From positions 87,007,268 through 87,071,267 of the forward strand of contig OW121743.1 in the NCBI GenBank assembly GCA_933228675.1: a stretch of DNA of 64,000 nt, written 5' to 3'. This DNA comes from Stomorhina lunata (Eukaryota > Arthropoda > Insecta > Diptera > Rhiniidae). Both the position numbers and the translations under genes were made by a program. Positions 26,280 through 37,347 of this stretch are shown one piece after another. The stretch's first letter is position 1. Each line of letters begins with the position of its first letter. The notes under the pieces are model-generated. The model did not search any database. It was given only the letters and a program-made list of their open reading frames with translations, and was not told the DNA's origin.

Positions 26280-26455
26280 GCGAGGTTTTCGGTCTGTCTA
26301 AATTGGGGATAATCCTCCTGAAGAGATGGCCTAACCAACCATCGAAACGCGTCGAGGAATTTTGGTTTCTCCGCAAACAATTTTTGGCTTTTTATCAATA
26401 AATTGGTCTGTTACATTAATAAATAAATGTAACATATTTGGGATCAAATGCGAAT
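26280..26455 (+). mobile_element. Hammerhead-bearing repeat, Penelope-like relic, copy 1
   Basis: A short unique block interrupts the minisatellite. It holds GTTTTCGGTCTGTCTA, then the hammerhead at 26313-26358 and, further on, a hairpin (GTTACATTAATAAATAAATG and its complement). A similar block in reverse lies at 27300-27590 and a remnant at 55440-55620. Short-stem-III hammerheads of this form are known from Penelope-like elements; that origin is inference, as no reverse transcriptase is present. Confidence 0.55.
26313..26358 (+). ncRNA. Hammerhead ribozyme, type I, minimal stem III
   Basis: Stem I is TCCTC (26313-26317) with GAGGA (26354-26358). The core CTGAAGA (26318-26324) fits CUGANGA. 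Stem II is GATGG with CCATC around a 9-base loop. Then comes GAA (26344-26346). Stem III is ACGCGT, that is two pairs with a two-base loop, followed by C17 at 26353, so cleavage is predicted after 26353. All core bases known to be needed (C3, U4, G5, A6, G8, A9, G12, A13, A14, the A15.1-U16.1 pair, H17) are present. A stem III this short usually needs dimerisation. Confidence 0.75.
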
Positions 26456-26459
26456 AGTC

Positions 26460-27299
26460 ATTCTTTTTGAAAATTTTTATATTGAAATTTTTTTTTAAAT
26501 ATTTCAATAAAAAAGTTTTTATGAAAATTTTTTCTGTAGAAAATATTTTGAACAATAATTTTTCTATAAAAATTTGTTTATCAATAATTTTTTATAGAAA
26601 ATTTTTATATAGAAATGTTTTTTTCATCTTTTTATCAGAAATTTTTCGATTTTTTGATCGATCCATAATTTTTCTATAAAAAAATTGTTTATCCTAAATT
26701 TTTCTATAGAAAATTTGTTTATCAAAAAGTTTTTATAAAAAATACTCTAATCAAAAATTTTTCTATAAAAATTTTTTTTTATCAAAAATTTTTTTTATCA
26801 AAAATTTTTTATAGAAAATTTTTTTATCAGAAATTTTTCGATACAAATTTTTTTTATCCAAGATTTTTCTATAAAAAATTTTGTTATCCAAAATTTTTCT
26901 ATGGAAAATATTCTAATCAAAAATGTTTCTATAAACAAAATTTTTTGTCAAAAATTTTTTATAGAAAAATGTTTCTATAGAAAAATTTTCTTTACAAAAA
27001 ATTGTTTATTGAAAATTTTTCTTAGAAAAAATTTTTATTTATGTTTAAAAAATATAACAATATATACAATATCTATTAATATAACAGTCTAAATTATTTT
27101 AATATTATAGTTTTCTATTCAATTTTAAATATTTTTATCAAAAATTTTTCTATAGAAAATTTTCTTATTAAAAATTTAAAAATTTTTTTTATCAAAAAGT
27201 TGGAAAATTTCTTTATCAAAAAGTTTTCTATAGAAAAATTTTTTATGAAGAATTTTCATAGAAAATTTTTCTATTGCAATTTTTTTATCCAAAATTTTA
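26460..27299. repeat. ~30-bp minisatellite, diverged
   Basis: Irregular units of AAATTTTTCTATAGAAAATT with TTTATC continue on the far side of the ribozyme block. There is a break near 27040-27110 where the trailer-like TTTAAAAAATATAACAA appears. Confidence 0.8.
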
Positions 27300-27589
27300 A
27301 ATTTATTAACAAGTTTTACTATAGTGTATTGCACTAAGGTCCCAATTTATTACAATTATTTATTATTGTAATAAATCATTTTTTGATAAAATCAAAAAAT
27401 TTTGGTGGGGAAACCTTTTCTCGACGCGTTTCGATGGTTGGTTAGGCCATCTCTTTGGAAGAATTATCCTTTATTCTAGACAAAGAGCGAAAACCACACA
27501 TTATATCTTATTTGAGGGACAGAATAAATACAAATTATTATTGTGTCCAACAAATATCAACATAAAGCGCAGATTATCATCTGAACAGA
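27300..27589 (-). mobile_element. Hammerhead-bearing repeat, copy 2, inverted
   Basis: On the minus strand it contains ATAAGATATAATGTGTGG, then TTTTCGCTCTTTGTCTAG, the decayed hammerhead (27418-27463) and a TTACAAT...ATTGTAA hairpin near 27340-27375. It faces copy 1 across about 1.1 kb. Confidence 0.55.
27418..27463 (-). ncRNA. Decayed hammerhead ribozyme copy
   Basis: Stem II (GATGG/CCATC), the GAA core and ACGCGTC are intact. The core CTGAAGA has become CCAAAGA, changing both U4 and the essential G5, so it should not cleave. Stem I is TTCTT with GAGAA and still pairs, with one C-G pair of copy 1 replaced by T-A. Confidence 0.6.
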
Positions 27590-27990
27590 TCCAAAATTTG
27601 TCTATGGAAAATTTGTATATCAAAAATTTGTCTATAGAAAATATTCTAATCAAAAATTTTTCTATAAAATTTTTTTTTATAAAAAATGTTTCTATAAAAT
27701 GTTTTTTTTTATAAAAATTTTTTTATATATTTTTTTTATATTTTTCTAGAGAAAATTTTTTTATCAGAAATTTTTCTATAGAAAATTTTTTTATCAGAAA
27801 TTTTTCTATAGAAAATTTTTTTATGAACAAATTTTTTATAGAAAGCTTTATTGTCAAATTTTTTTTACAGAAAAATATTTTTTTAGAAAAATATTTTTAT
27901 CGAAAAATTTTCTTTAGAAAAAATTTTTATAGAAAATTTTTCGATAGAAAAAAAATATTTTTTTATATCTAAAAAATATAACAACCTAAA
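27590..27990. repeat. ~30-bp minisatellite with trailer
   Basis: A few irregular units end at AAAAAATATAACAACC, the same kind of trailer as at 23770 and 31160. Confidence 0.75.
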
Positions 27991-28250
27991 ATTTTTTAAT
28001 ATAAGAATTTATTTATGTTTCGAAAAATATTCCCAATTCGGTTGGCAACAATGTTCGAGATTATATTTTTTTGTTCTCTCGAATCATGAATTTTGTTGCT
28101 GTTATTTGGATTTGATTTTGTTTCTTGTCTTTTCTTTAAAACTCATTAAGCTCCAACTGAATGCTTTTAGTACTGATTTTCACGAGTTGCATTAATGCTC
28201 GTCATATTTACGAAAATTACAAAAAGTCGTCGGCTTTTGGTGGTATTGGT
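27991..28250 (+). repeat. Array-flanking duplicated segment, copy A
   Basis: The run GGCAACAATGTTCGAGATTA, then GTTCTCTCGAA and CTCCAACTGAATG is repeated at 31195-31510. Both copies directly follow a 30-bp array and trailer, so array and flank were copied together. Confidence 0.75.
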
Positions 28251-30124
28251 CTGCTTATAAAAGATATGAAACTAGTTTTTTTCTAAAAAAAATCCTTTCT
28301 ACAATCTCTTTTCTAATAACATACATAATTTCTAATAACATACATACTTATCACAAATATTTTTGAAACCCACAAAACAAACACCAAAATATCTAAACTT
28401 TTTGCACTTTTCATAAGAGTTTTAAAGATTTTTTCCTCCAAAAAAAAAACAACAATATCATTTTAACTGCAAGTAAAACTTCTTTAACTCTCATAAAATA
28501 TTCTAAGCTTCTCACATACGTACTTAAAGATATAATATAAAAGTATGAATAAAAGATTTCCTTAGTTTATTCCCGATTCAGCGAATTTTAGTAGCTAACA
28601 TAAAAACTTGCACTAAAAAAGATCTAAGAAATATGTATTTATGCGCATTAGGGTGGGTCGTTTTCTAAATTTTCTTTGATGGAATTCTAATAGTGAAATG
28701 ATATCAATTATAATTAAATCAATAATATATTTATTTAAAGGGTACAGGCCCGCTCAAGGGGGCCCAACTTTAATTTTTTTTATAGTATGTTCGACTGTAT
28801 CAAAAGACATTCCTGGTATCAATTCCCACTAGGTATAAACATAACGACCCATAACCACAAAAAAAGCTTAAGTGCAATTTTACAAACTTTACTTCAAAAT
28901 TTTGCAAGTGAGTATTATTTCGTCTGAAAATTATATTAAATTAACCTAATTTAAATATTAGCGATATACCCTTTTTATATTAAGCTATCGACACAAAATT
29001 TAGAATATTATTACAAGTTTTAGCACTTATTTTCTTTTGAATGTTTAAGATTTATCTTATCTTAAGTAACAAGTTGTTGACACAAAAAGTATAAACAAAT
29101 AACCAATACACACTTAAGCTTAAATTGTTTTTAAAATTGGTAACATTTTTAGAACTGGGTCTAAATTAGCATGGGCAATTAATTTTCATAAAAAACGCTA
29201 ATTTGAAAATCATGTTACTAAAGCTTTTTCTGCGGTTATGGCTCGACGTATACGAGTATGTGTGCACTTGTTAGGTTACTCAAGCAGACATAAACTGTAA
29301 AAAGTACAAAAATGCTAATGTAAAATGTCTTCTTCCTTTTTTCCTAATATCGAAGTTAATTCCTAAAAGTAAATCAAGTCAAGCCGGAAAAAGAGAGCAA
29401 ATCGTGAATAAAATGGAGCAATGGAAGTGTAAATGGAAGTGAATGTTAAGAAAAGGTTAAAGTTGAAATGTATAAAAGTTACGTAAAAAAAAAATAAAAA
29501 TTTAAAAGTATATGTTAATGTAAATGTGTGTGCGGTTAAGATGAATTGTATGTAAGCCTAAAATATTTCTTTTAAATATTTTTTAAAAGATAAATGTCAT
29601 TTCTTTCGTTTGACACTTACAGCCTCTGAGCAAACTTATATTAAATTAATGAAGGAAAGATTGAAAAATACTTTTAACGATAACATTTTGGTAATATTGA
29701 TTTTCTATTATACTTAAAGGTTTATTTATACATAAAGTCGTTTAAATATTAAGAAACAAAATCTTTTAAAATAAATTTTAAAAAAAAGTTACCATTTCCC
29801 ATCAATGGGATTCAGGCTTCGATTGAATTTAAAATGCGCAACTAAAACTATTTGAGCTTTAGATTTTACGATAATACTATGTATCTACACTCAGAATATT
29901 ATGTAACTAACATTCAAGTGGATAAAGAACAATGAAAAACAAATGAACGCACACACAAACATACATTTCATGAGCTCGTGTGTGTACCTTAGCTGTCTCT
30001 CATTGGATAATCGTATACATTACTTGTTTTAAAAATTATGGGACTTTTCAAAAGGACCATACGGCAAATCAATGTATGAAAGAGCAATATCTTTATATTG
30101 TCACTAATTTTAAGTTATCAGCCA
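28251..30124. other. AT-rich intergenic stretch, nothing recognised
   Basis: No gene is supported. A short block at 30035-30100 (ATGGGACTTTTCAAAAGGAC) is repeated, diverged, at 32087-32150. Confidence 0.4.
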
Positions 30125-31165
30125 AATTGTGAAAATTTTTTTTTATCAAAAAATTTTCTATGGAAAACTTTTTTATCAAAATTTTTCATCGAAAATTTTT
30201 CTATAGAAATTTTTTTTCAAAAATTTTTCTACAGAAGAGTTAGACATTTTTTGATATAAAAATATTTTAATTATACTCTATTTTCTTCTAATATTTTTAT
30301 CAAAAATGTTCTATAGAAAATTTTTTTATCACAGATTTTTCTACAGAAATTTCTTTATCAAAAATTTTTCTATAGAAAATTTTTTCTATAGAAATTTTTT
30401 TATCAAAAAGTTTTCTATAGAAATTTTTTTTAACAAAAATTTTTCTATAGAAAATTTTCTTATCAAAAATTGTTCTACAAACATTTTTTTATCAAAAATT
30501 TTTCTATAAAAATATTTTTAACAAACATTTTTCTAAAGAAAATTTTTTTATTAAAAATTGTTCTATAGAAAATTTATTTATCAAAAAATTTGTTCATCAA
30601 ACATTTTTCTATATTTTTTTTATCAAAAAGTTTTCTATAGGAAATTTTCTTATCAAAAATTTTTTATAGAAAATTTTTCTATAAAAAATTTTTTTCAAAA
30701 ATTTTTCTATAGAACTTTTTTTTTCTAAATTTTTCTTTTTATAGAAAATTTTTTAACAAAAATTTTTCTATAGAAAACTTTTTGTAAAATTTTTCTATAG
30801 AACTTTTTTTTTCTAAATTTTTCTTTTTATAGAAAATTTTTTAACAAAAATTTTTCTATAGAAAACTTTTTTATTAAAAATTTTTTTATCAACAATTTTT
30901 CTATAGAAACTTTTTTATAGAAAATTTTTTTTAAAGAAATTTTTTTTATCAAAAATTTTTTTTAGAGAATTTTTTCATCTAAATTTTTTCCATAGAAGAT
31001 TTGAAAATTTTTTGATATAAAAATATTTTAAAAGAAAAATATTTTTATCGAAAATTTATATAGAAAAATATTTTCATCGAAAAAATTTCTATAATTTTTA
31101 TCGAACAAAGAAAAATATTTTTATTAAAAATTCTTCTTTAATGAATTTTTGGATCAAAAATATCT
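30125..31165. repeat. ~30-bp minisatellite, diverged
   Basis: Units of TTTTTCTATAGAAAATTTTT + TATCAAAAA contain an exact internal duplication around TAGAACTTTTTTTTTCTAAA (about 30710 and 30800). It ends TCTAAAAAATATTAAAATC, a trailer variant. Confidence 0.85.
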
Positions 31166-31194
31166 AAAAAATATTAAAATCTAAATTTGTTTAA

Positions 31195-31510
31195 TATTAG
31201 AATTTATTTTTGTTTTGAAAAATATTCCCAAAATTTACGAAAATATTTCCATTGTTTACAAAAATAATAGTGTCGTGGCAACAATGTTCGAGATTATATT
31301 TCATTGTTCTCTCGAACCATGTATTTTGTTGCTTTATCGGATTTTCGTTTCTTGCCTATTCTGTTTTTCTTTTTTCTTTAACAAAGCGGCAACAACCAAC
31401 ACTGTTAACATCCAAATTCCAACTGAATGATTTTAATACTCATTTTCACGAGTTTTATTAATGATCGTGGTATTTACAAAAATTAAAAAAAAAATCATCG
31501 GCTATTGGTG
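31195..31510 (+). repeat. Array-flanking duplicated segment, copy B
   Basis: Similar to 27991-28250, from GAAAAATATTCCC through the GTTCGAGATTATATT block to CATCGGCTATTGGTGG. Small frames across it are non-coding shadows. Confidence 0.75.
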
Positions 31511-32766
31511 GTATGGGTTGCCTACTCCTGCCTATAATTCTTCCCCTAGTTTTCTAGAATGTTTCTGTTGGTATAGTTGTTGTTCTGTTTGTAAGCAACC
31601 TTTTTCTCTTAATGTTTTGCTGTAAGAGTAGAGCAACATTTTTCTCTTTATCTACACTCTCTCCCTGTGGCTGTTAACTTCAGATAATCCATTTGTACAA
31701 CGTATCGGTGAGTGTGTTCTTGATCATGTGAGAATGTACTGAAACATGCATGAACTCTTTGTCTACATTCGTAGAAAATACCAGAAATATTATTCTCTAC
31801 TATAAAAGCTTGACGAACTGATGTCGTGGCAGAGTTTTAATTGAGACGCGTAAAAGAGAACAGTGAAACTAAGAATATTTGTAAAGCAATTTTATGAAGT
31901 GTGTTTAAGCGATTAACTCTAAGGTTAATGAAGATATATCTTTGTAAAAACGACATAAAGTGTTTTAATTTTGTTTTCGGTTGTTTGCAAAAAGAATTCC
32001 TTCCACGTTCTTAAAGGAAAAACGTTACAATATTAGGTAGTCTTTAGAGTCTTAGTCTTAGAATAAAAGCGGTATACTCTCTTTTTTATGGGATTTTTCA
32101 AAGCGACCATACAGAAAATCAATATATGGAAGTGCAATATATTTTTATTACAGAGCCTTTGCTTTGAGTGTACAAAAGACAATCGCAACAATTTTTTGCT
32201 AAAACTTTGAAGAAAACTTTAAAATACTTGGATTACGAGTGCAGACAAAAAAAGACAAAACACATAAATTTCTAATGCACTAAGAAATGTTACAATTTTT
32301 TTTTTGTTTTCAGAACAGAACATTATCATATGAGAATTTTAAATAAACAAAAGGAGTATTATATTTCAGCATGAACATGTTATGCATGAACATTCATGCA
32401 AGCACATGTGTAAATGCAGGGGGCAAATATGTTGGAGTCGAAAAGAAAGTGTTCTATATACTATTTAAACCCGTAGGGATCAACTTCAAACATGAAACGA
32501 ATGCAGAAACTGTGACAAAACGGCACAAAACGAATGTAATATTGTATGCATAACGGTTTTTGTTTACACACATACGAGGGTAGTTCAAAAATATGAGCTG
32601 TATAATTATATCGGAGACTCCTTTTTATTTTAATGATACCAAAGTGTTCAGTCTTCCGATGTTATGGAAGGAATACTATAAGAACGTCACTTAACTGAAA
32701 ATGCCAATCAACCGACTATTCTAGTATTTCTATTTCGGTAATAAACATTTTTAATCAAAATGACTT
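31511..32766. other. Intergenic stretch with a possible TATA promoter
   Basis: Apart from the candidate promoter at 31801 there is no gene. A mariner-like end sequence (CGAGGGTAGTTCAAAAATA after a TA) occurs near 32575 but has no partner. Confidence 0.35.
31801..31832 (+). promoter_or_regulatory. Possible TATA-box promoter
   Basis: TATAAAAG (31801-31808) lies 29 bases before CAGAGTTTT, spacing suited to a TATA/initiator pair. Degenerate heat-shock-element-like GAA/TTC modules lie upstream (about 31720-31795). The downstream ~200 bases look like a 5' leader, but no coding exon follows. It could be an orphan promoter or part of an old LTR. Confidence 0.25.
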
Positions 32767-32886
32767 GTGAACGGCAGTGGTATAGCAGGTTAGTCATAAG
32801 CCTAGCATACCAGAGGTCCTCAGTTCGATCCCTGTCCAGACCCATTTGAGAAATAAAAAATCAAAATTTTCAAAAAAAGTGGTTCA
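32767..32886 (+). mobile_element. tRNA-derived SINE, copy 4, 3'-truncated
   Basis: GTGAACGGCAGTGGTATAGC is followed by the A-box, the B-box (AGTTCGATCCC) and the AAAATTTTCAAAAAAAG segment, ending after GGTTCA. The ~200-bp body is missing. It is more diverged than the other three copies and no target duplication is clear. Confidence 0.75.
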
Positions 32887-33154
32887 ACAAATTTTAAAAA
32901 ATTATCTTGAAACATACCTGAGAAAAATGTACCATCTGACAACATAACAAACTAAGTAAATTTGATCATATTTTAACAAAATTGAACTATTTAGTACTTA
33001 AAAGTTATTAAATGATAAACAGAGGCCGGCACAAAGAGAACACAACAAACAAATCGTCGGCAGAGTTGCCGTTTTTTACGTTTTTAACTAAAATAGTTTT
33101 TTTTTTAATGTGCAGTTCTGATGTTTTAAAACGAAAAAGTTTTCTCCTACATTT
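32887..33154. other. Spacer and array leader
   Basis: From about 33062 the leader AGAGTTGCCGTTTT ... CAGTTCTGATGTTTTAAAA matches those at 21395 and 25300. Confidence 0.6.
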
Positions 33155-33936
33155 TTTATCAAAAATTTTTCACAAAATTTAAAAATTTCAAAATTTTTTA
33201 TCAAAAATTTTTCTATACAAACATTTTTTTCAAAAATTTTTCTATATAAAATTTTTTTTATCAAACATTTTTCAATAAAAAATTTTTCTATAGAAAATTT
33301 TTTTATCAAAAATTTTTCCATAAAAAATTTTTTTATCAAAAAGTTTTCCATAAAAAATTTTTTTATCAAAAATTTTTCTATACAAAATTTTTTTAACAAA
33401 AAATTTGAAGTTGAAGTAAATTAGAAAATTTTTTATCAAAAATTTTTCTATAGAAAATTGTTTTATCAAAAATTTTTCTATACAAAATTTTTCTACAGAA
33501 ATTTTTTTTATCAAAAATTTATCTATAGAAAATTTTTTTATCAAAAATTTTTCAATAGAAAATTTTTTTATCAAAAATTTATCTATAGAAATTTTTTTTT
33601 TTAATTTTTCTATAGAAATTTTTTTTATTAAAAATTTTTATATAGAAAATATTTTTATCAAAAATTTTTATATAGAAAATATTTTTATCAAAAATTTTTC
33701 TATCAAAAATTTTTCTATAGAAAATTTTTTTATCAAAAATTTTTCTATAGAAAATTTTTTTATCAAAAATTTTTATATAGAAAATTTTTTTATCAAAATT
33801 TTTTCTATAGAAAACTTTTTATAAAAAATTTTTCGATGGAAAATTTTTTTATGAAAAATTTTTCTATAAAAAATTTTTTTATTCAAAATTTTTCTATAGA
33901 AAATTTTTTTATCAAAACTTTGTCTATAGAAAATTT
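33155..33936. repeat. 30-bp minisatellite, left part
   Basis: Units of AAAAATTTTTCTATAG + AAAATTTTTTTATC, here exactly 30 bp, so they stay in frame and create spurious reading frames of about 100 codons with a ten-residue period. The array is interrupted at 33936 by the 570-bp satellite and resumes in the same orientation at 39305. Confidence 0.92.
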
Positions 33937-33996
33937 AGCAGTGTGGAATGCTGCATTTTCTGTCCCGCTACGGACTTCATCAGCACACTGTGTCAC
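33937..33996 (-). ncRNA. Satellite hammerhead, unit 1 (outer stem I missing)
   Basis: The array boundary cuts the outer part of stem I. The inner 7-bp stem I, core, stem II and stem III are present. Confidence 0.6.
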
Positions 33997-34497
33997 CAAC
34001 TGTTAGATGCCAGTAGTTAAGATCATCTATTTAACTGAATTCTTAAGCGAAATTGAAAACGAGAATTATATTAACACTCATTTCCATTTCACCTATGACC
34101 ATATGATCGATTCAGTGAGACGAACTTATCCACCATAGTTTTTTCCTTTATGTTTTTTATTCCTATCCTTTATTAATCTACATTTACTTTGTACTTTAAC
34201 CAACTGTCAGCTGGTAATGAAGACAAAGATTTTTGTTTTGACAAGTTTTGTTTTATTCTTTACGTTAATGCAAATTTTGAATTTAGTATCAACTTGAAAG
34301 AGTTAATGAAAACATGTAAATCGCGGTGCCCATGCAATTTAATTGAAAGAAATTAATTTTAGTTGAACCAGAATTTATGTTGATGGTCGTGGGTTCGAGT
34401 CGGGCTCAGGTTCATGTCATAAATTATTTTTTTAATTTATGATTTTTTTTTTTTTTAAATTAGATGAATAAATTTTTAGGAATACTGAAAAAACTAT

Positions 34498-34566
34498 GTG
34501 ACACTTAGCAGTGTGGAATGCTGCATTTTCTGTCCCGCTACGGACTTCATCAGCACACTGTGTCAC
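34498..34566 (-). ncRNA. Satellite hammerhead, unit 2
   Basis: On the minus strand: outer stem I GTGACA with TGTCAC; inner stem I CAGTGTG with CACACTG; a CTAAG bulge between them; core CTGATGA; stem II GTCC with GGAC; core GAA; stem III AATG-CAG-CATT; and C17, with cleavage predicted before CACACTG. All invariant core residues are present. The one oddity is an A-A mismatch between the core and stem II (positions 10.1/11.1), where G-C is usual; this may slow cleavage. Confidence 0.7.
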
Positions 34567-35067
34567 CAACTGTTAGATGCCAGTAGTTAAGATCATCTAT
34601 TTAACTGAATTCTTAAGCGAAATTGAAAACGAGAATTATATTAACACTCATTTCCATTTCACCTATGACCATATGATCGATTCAGTGAGACGAACTTATC
34701 CACCATAGTTTTTTCCTTTATGTTTTTTATTCCTATCCTTTATTAATCTACATTTACTTTGTACTTTAACCAACTGTCAGCTGGTAATGAAGACAAAGAT
34801 TTTTGTTTTGACAAGTTTTGTTTTATTCTTTACGTTAATGCAAATTTTGAATTTAGTATCAACTTGAAAGAGTTAATGAAAACATGTAAATCGCGGTGCC
34901 CATGCAATTTAATTGAAAGAAATTAATTTTAGTTGAACCAGAATTTATGTTGATGGTCGTGGGTTCGAGTCGGGCTCAGGTTCATGTCATAAATTATTTT
35001 TTTAATTTATGATTTTTTTTTTTTTTAAATTAGATGAATAAATTTTTAGGAATACTGAAAAAACTAT

Positions 35068-35136
35068 GTGACACTTAGCAGTGTGGAATGCTGCATTTTC
35101 TGTCCCGCTACGGACTTCATCAGCACACTGTGTCAC
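35068..35136 (-). ncRNA. Satellite hammerhead, unit 3
   Basis: Identical to the unit 2 motif. Confidence 0.7.
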
Positions 35137-35638
35137 CAACTGTTAGATGCCAGTAGTTAAGATCATCTATTTAACTGAATTCTTAAGCGAAATTGAAAAC
35201 GAGAATTATATTAACACTCATTTCCATTTCACCTATGACCATATGATCGATTCAGTGAGACGAACTTATCCACCATAGTTTTTTCCTTTATGTTTTTTAT
35301 TCCTATCCTTTATTAATCTACATTTACTTTGTACTTTAACCAACTGTCAGCTGGTAATGAAGACAAAGATTTTTGTTTTGACAAGTTTTGTTTTATTCTT
35401 TACGTTAATGCAAATTTTGAATTTAGTATCAACTTGAAAGAGTTAATGAAAACATGTAAATCGCGGTGCCCATGCAATTTAATTGAAAAGAAATTAATTT
35501 TAGTTGAACCAGAATTTATGTTGATGGTCGTGGGTTCGAGTCGGGCTCAGGTTCATGTCATAAATTATTTTTTTAATTTATGATTTTTTTTTTTTTTTAA
35601 TTAGATGAATAAATTTTTAGGAATACTGAAAAAACTAT

Positions 35639-35707
35639 GTGACACTTAGCAGTGTGGAATGCTGCATTTTCTGTCCCGCTACGGACTTCATCAGCACACT
35701 GTGTCAC
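35639..35707 (-). ncRNA. Satellite hammerhead, unit 4
   Basis: Identical to the unit 2 motif. Confidence 0.7.
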
Positions 35708-36206
35708 CAACTGTTAGATGCCAGTAGTTAAGATCATCTATTTAACTGAATTCTTAAGCGAAATTGAAAACGAGAATTATATTAACACTCATTTCCATTT
35801 CACCTATGACCATATGATCGATTCAGTGAGACGAACTTATCCACCATAGTTTTTTCCTTTATGTTTTTTATTCCTATCCTTTATTAATCTACATTTACTT
35901 TGTACTTTAACCAACTGTCAGCTGGTAATGAAGACAAAGATTTTTGTTTTGACAAGTTTTGTTTTATTCTTTACGTTAATGCAAATTTTGAATTTAGTAT
36001 CAACTTGAAAGAGTTAATGAAAACATGTAAATCGCGGTGCCCATGCAATTTAATTGAAAGAAATTAATTTTAGTTGAACCAGAATTTATGTTGATGGTCG
36101 TGGGTTCGAGTCGGGCTCAGGTTCATGTCATAAATTATTTTTTTAATTTATGATTTTTTTTTTTTAAATTAGATGAATAAATTTTTAGGAATACTGAAAA
36201 AACTAT

Positions 36207-36275
36207 GTGACACTTAGCAGTGTGGAATGCTGCATTTTCTGTCCCGCTACGGACTTCATCAGCACACTGTGTCAC
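36207..36275 (-). ncRNA. Satellite hammerhead, unit 5
   Basis: Identical to the unit 2 motif. Confidence 0.7.
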
Positions 36276-36776
36276 CAACTGTTAGATGCCAGTAGTTAAG
36301 ATCATCTATTTAACTGAATTCTTAAGCGAAATTGAAAACGAGAATTATATTAACACTCATTTCCATTTCACCTATGACCATATGATCGATTCAGTGAGAC
36401 GAACTTATCCACCATAGTTTTTTCCTTTATGTTTTTTATTCCTATCCTTTATTAATCTACATTTACTTTGTACTTTAACCAACTGTCAGCTGGTAATGAA
36501 GACAAAGATTTTTGTTTTGACAAGTTTTGTTTTATTCTTTACGTTAATGCAAATTTTGAATTTAGTATCAACTTGAAAGAGTTAATGAAAACATGTAAAT
36601 CGCGGTGCCCATGCAATTTAATTGAAAGAAATTAATTTTAGTTGAACCAGAATTTATGTTGATGGTCGTGGGTTCGAGTCGGGCTCAGGTTCATGTCATA
36701 AATTATTTTTTTAATTTATGATTTTTTTTTTTTTTAAATTAGATGAATAAATTTTTAGGAATACTGAAAAAACTAT

Positions 36777-36845
36777 GTGACACTTAGCAGTGTGGAATGC
36801 TGCATTTTCTGTCCCGCTACGGACTTCATCAGCACACTGTGTCAC
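36777..36845 (-). ncRNA. Satellite hammerhead, unit 6
   Basis: Identical to the unit 2 motif. Confidence 0.7.
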
Positions 36846-37347
36846 CAACTGTTAGATGCCAGTAGTTAAGATCATCTATTTAACTGAATTCTTAAGCGAA
36901 ATTGAAAACGAGAATTATATTAACACTCATTTCCATTTCACCTATGACCATATGATCGATTCAGTGAGACGAACTTATCCACCATAGTTTTTTCCTTTAT
37001 GTTTTTTATTCCTATCCTTTATTAATCTACATTTACTTTGTACTTTAACCAACTGTCAGCTGGTAATGAAGACAAAGATTTTTGTTTTGACAAGTTTTGT
37101 TTTATTCTTTACGTTAATGCAAATTTTGAATTTAGTATCAACTTGAAAGAGTTAATGAAAACATGTAAATCGCGGTGCCCATGCAATTTAATTGAAAAGA
37201 AATTAATTTTAGTTGAACCAGAATTTATGTTGATGGTCGTGGGTTCGAGTCGGGCTCAGGTTCATGTCATAAATTATTTTTTTAATTTATGATTTTTTTT
37301 TTTTTTTAATTAGATGAATAAATTTTTAGGAATACTGAAAAAACTAT

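Noticed and set aside
32575..32600. Mariner-like terminal sequence CGAGGGTAGTTCAAAAATA
   Set aside because: No matching inverted end or transposase fragment was found nearby.
33088..33574. Overlapping ~100-codon minus-strand frames
   Set aside because: They come from the same 30-bp repeat effect and have no natural protein composition.
35329..35583. An 84-codon frame, repeated at 37038
   Set aside because: It exists only in the two satellite monomers with an extra A; in the other monomers it is broken, so it is not conserved as protein.
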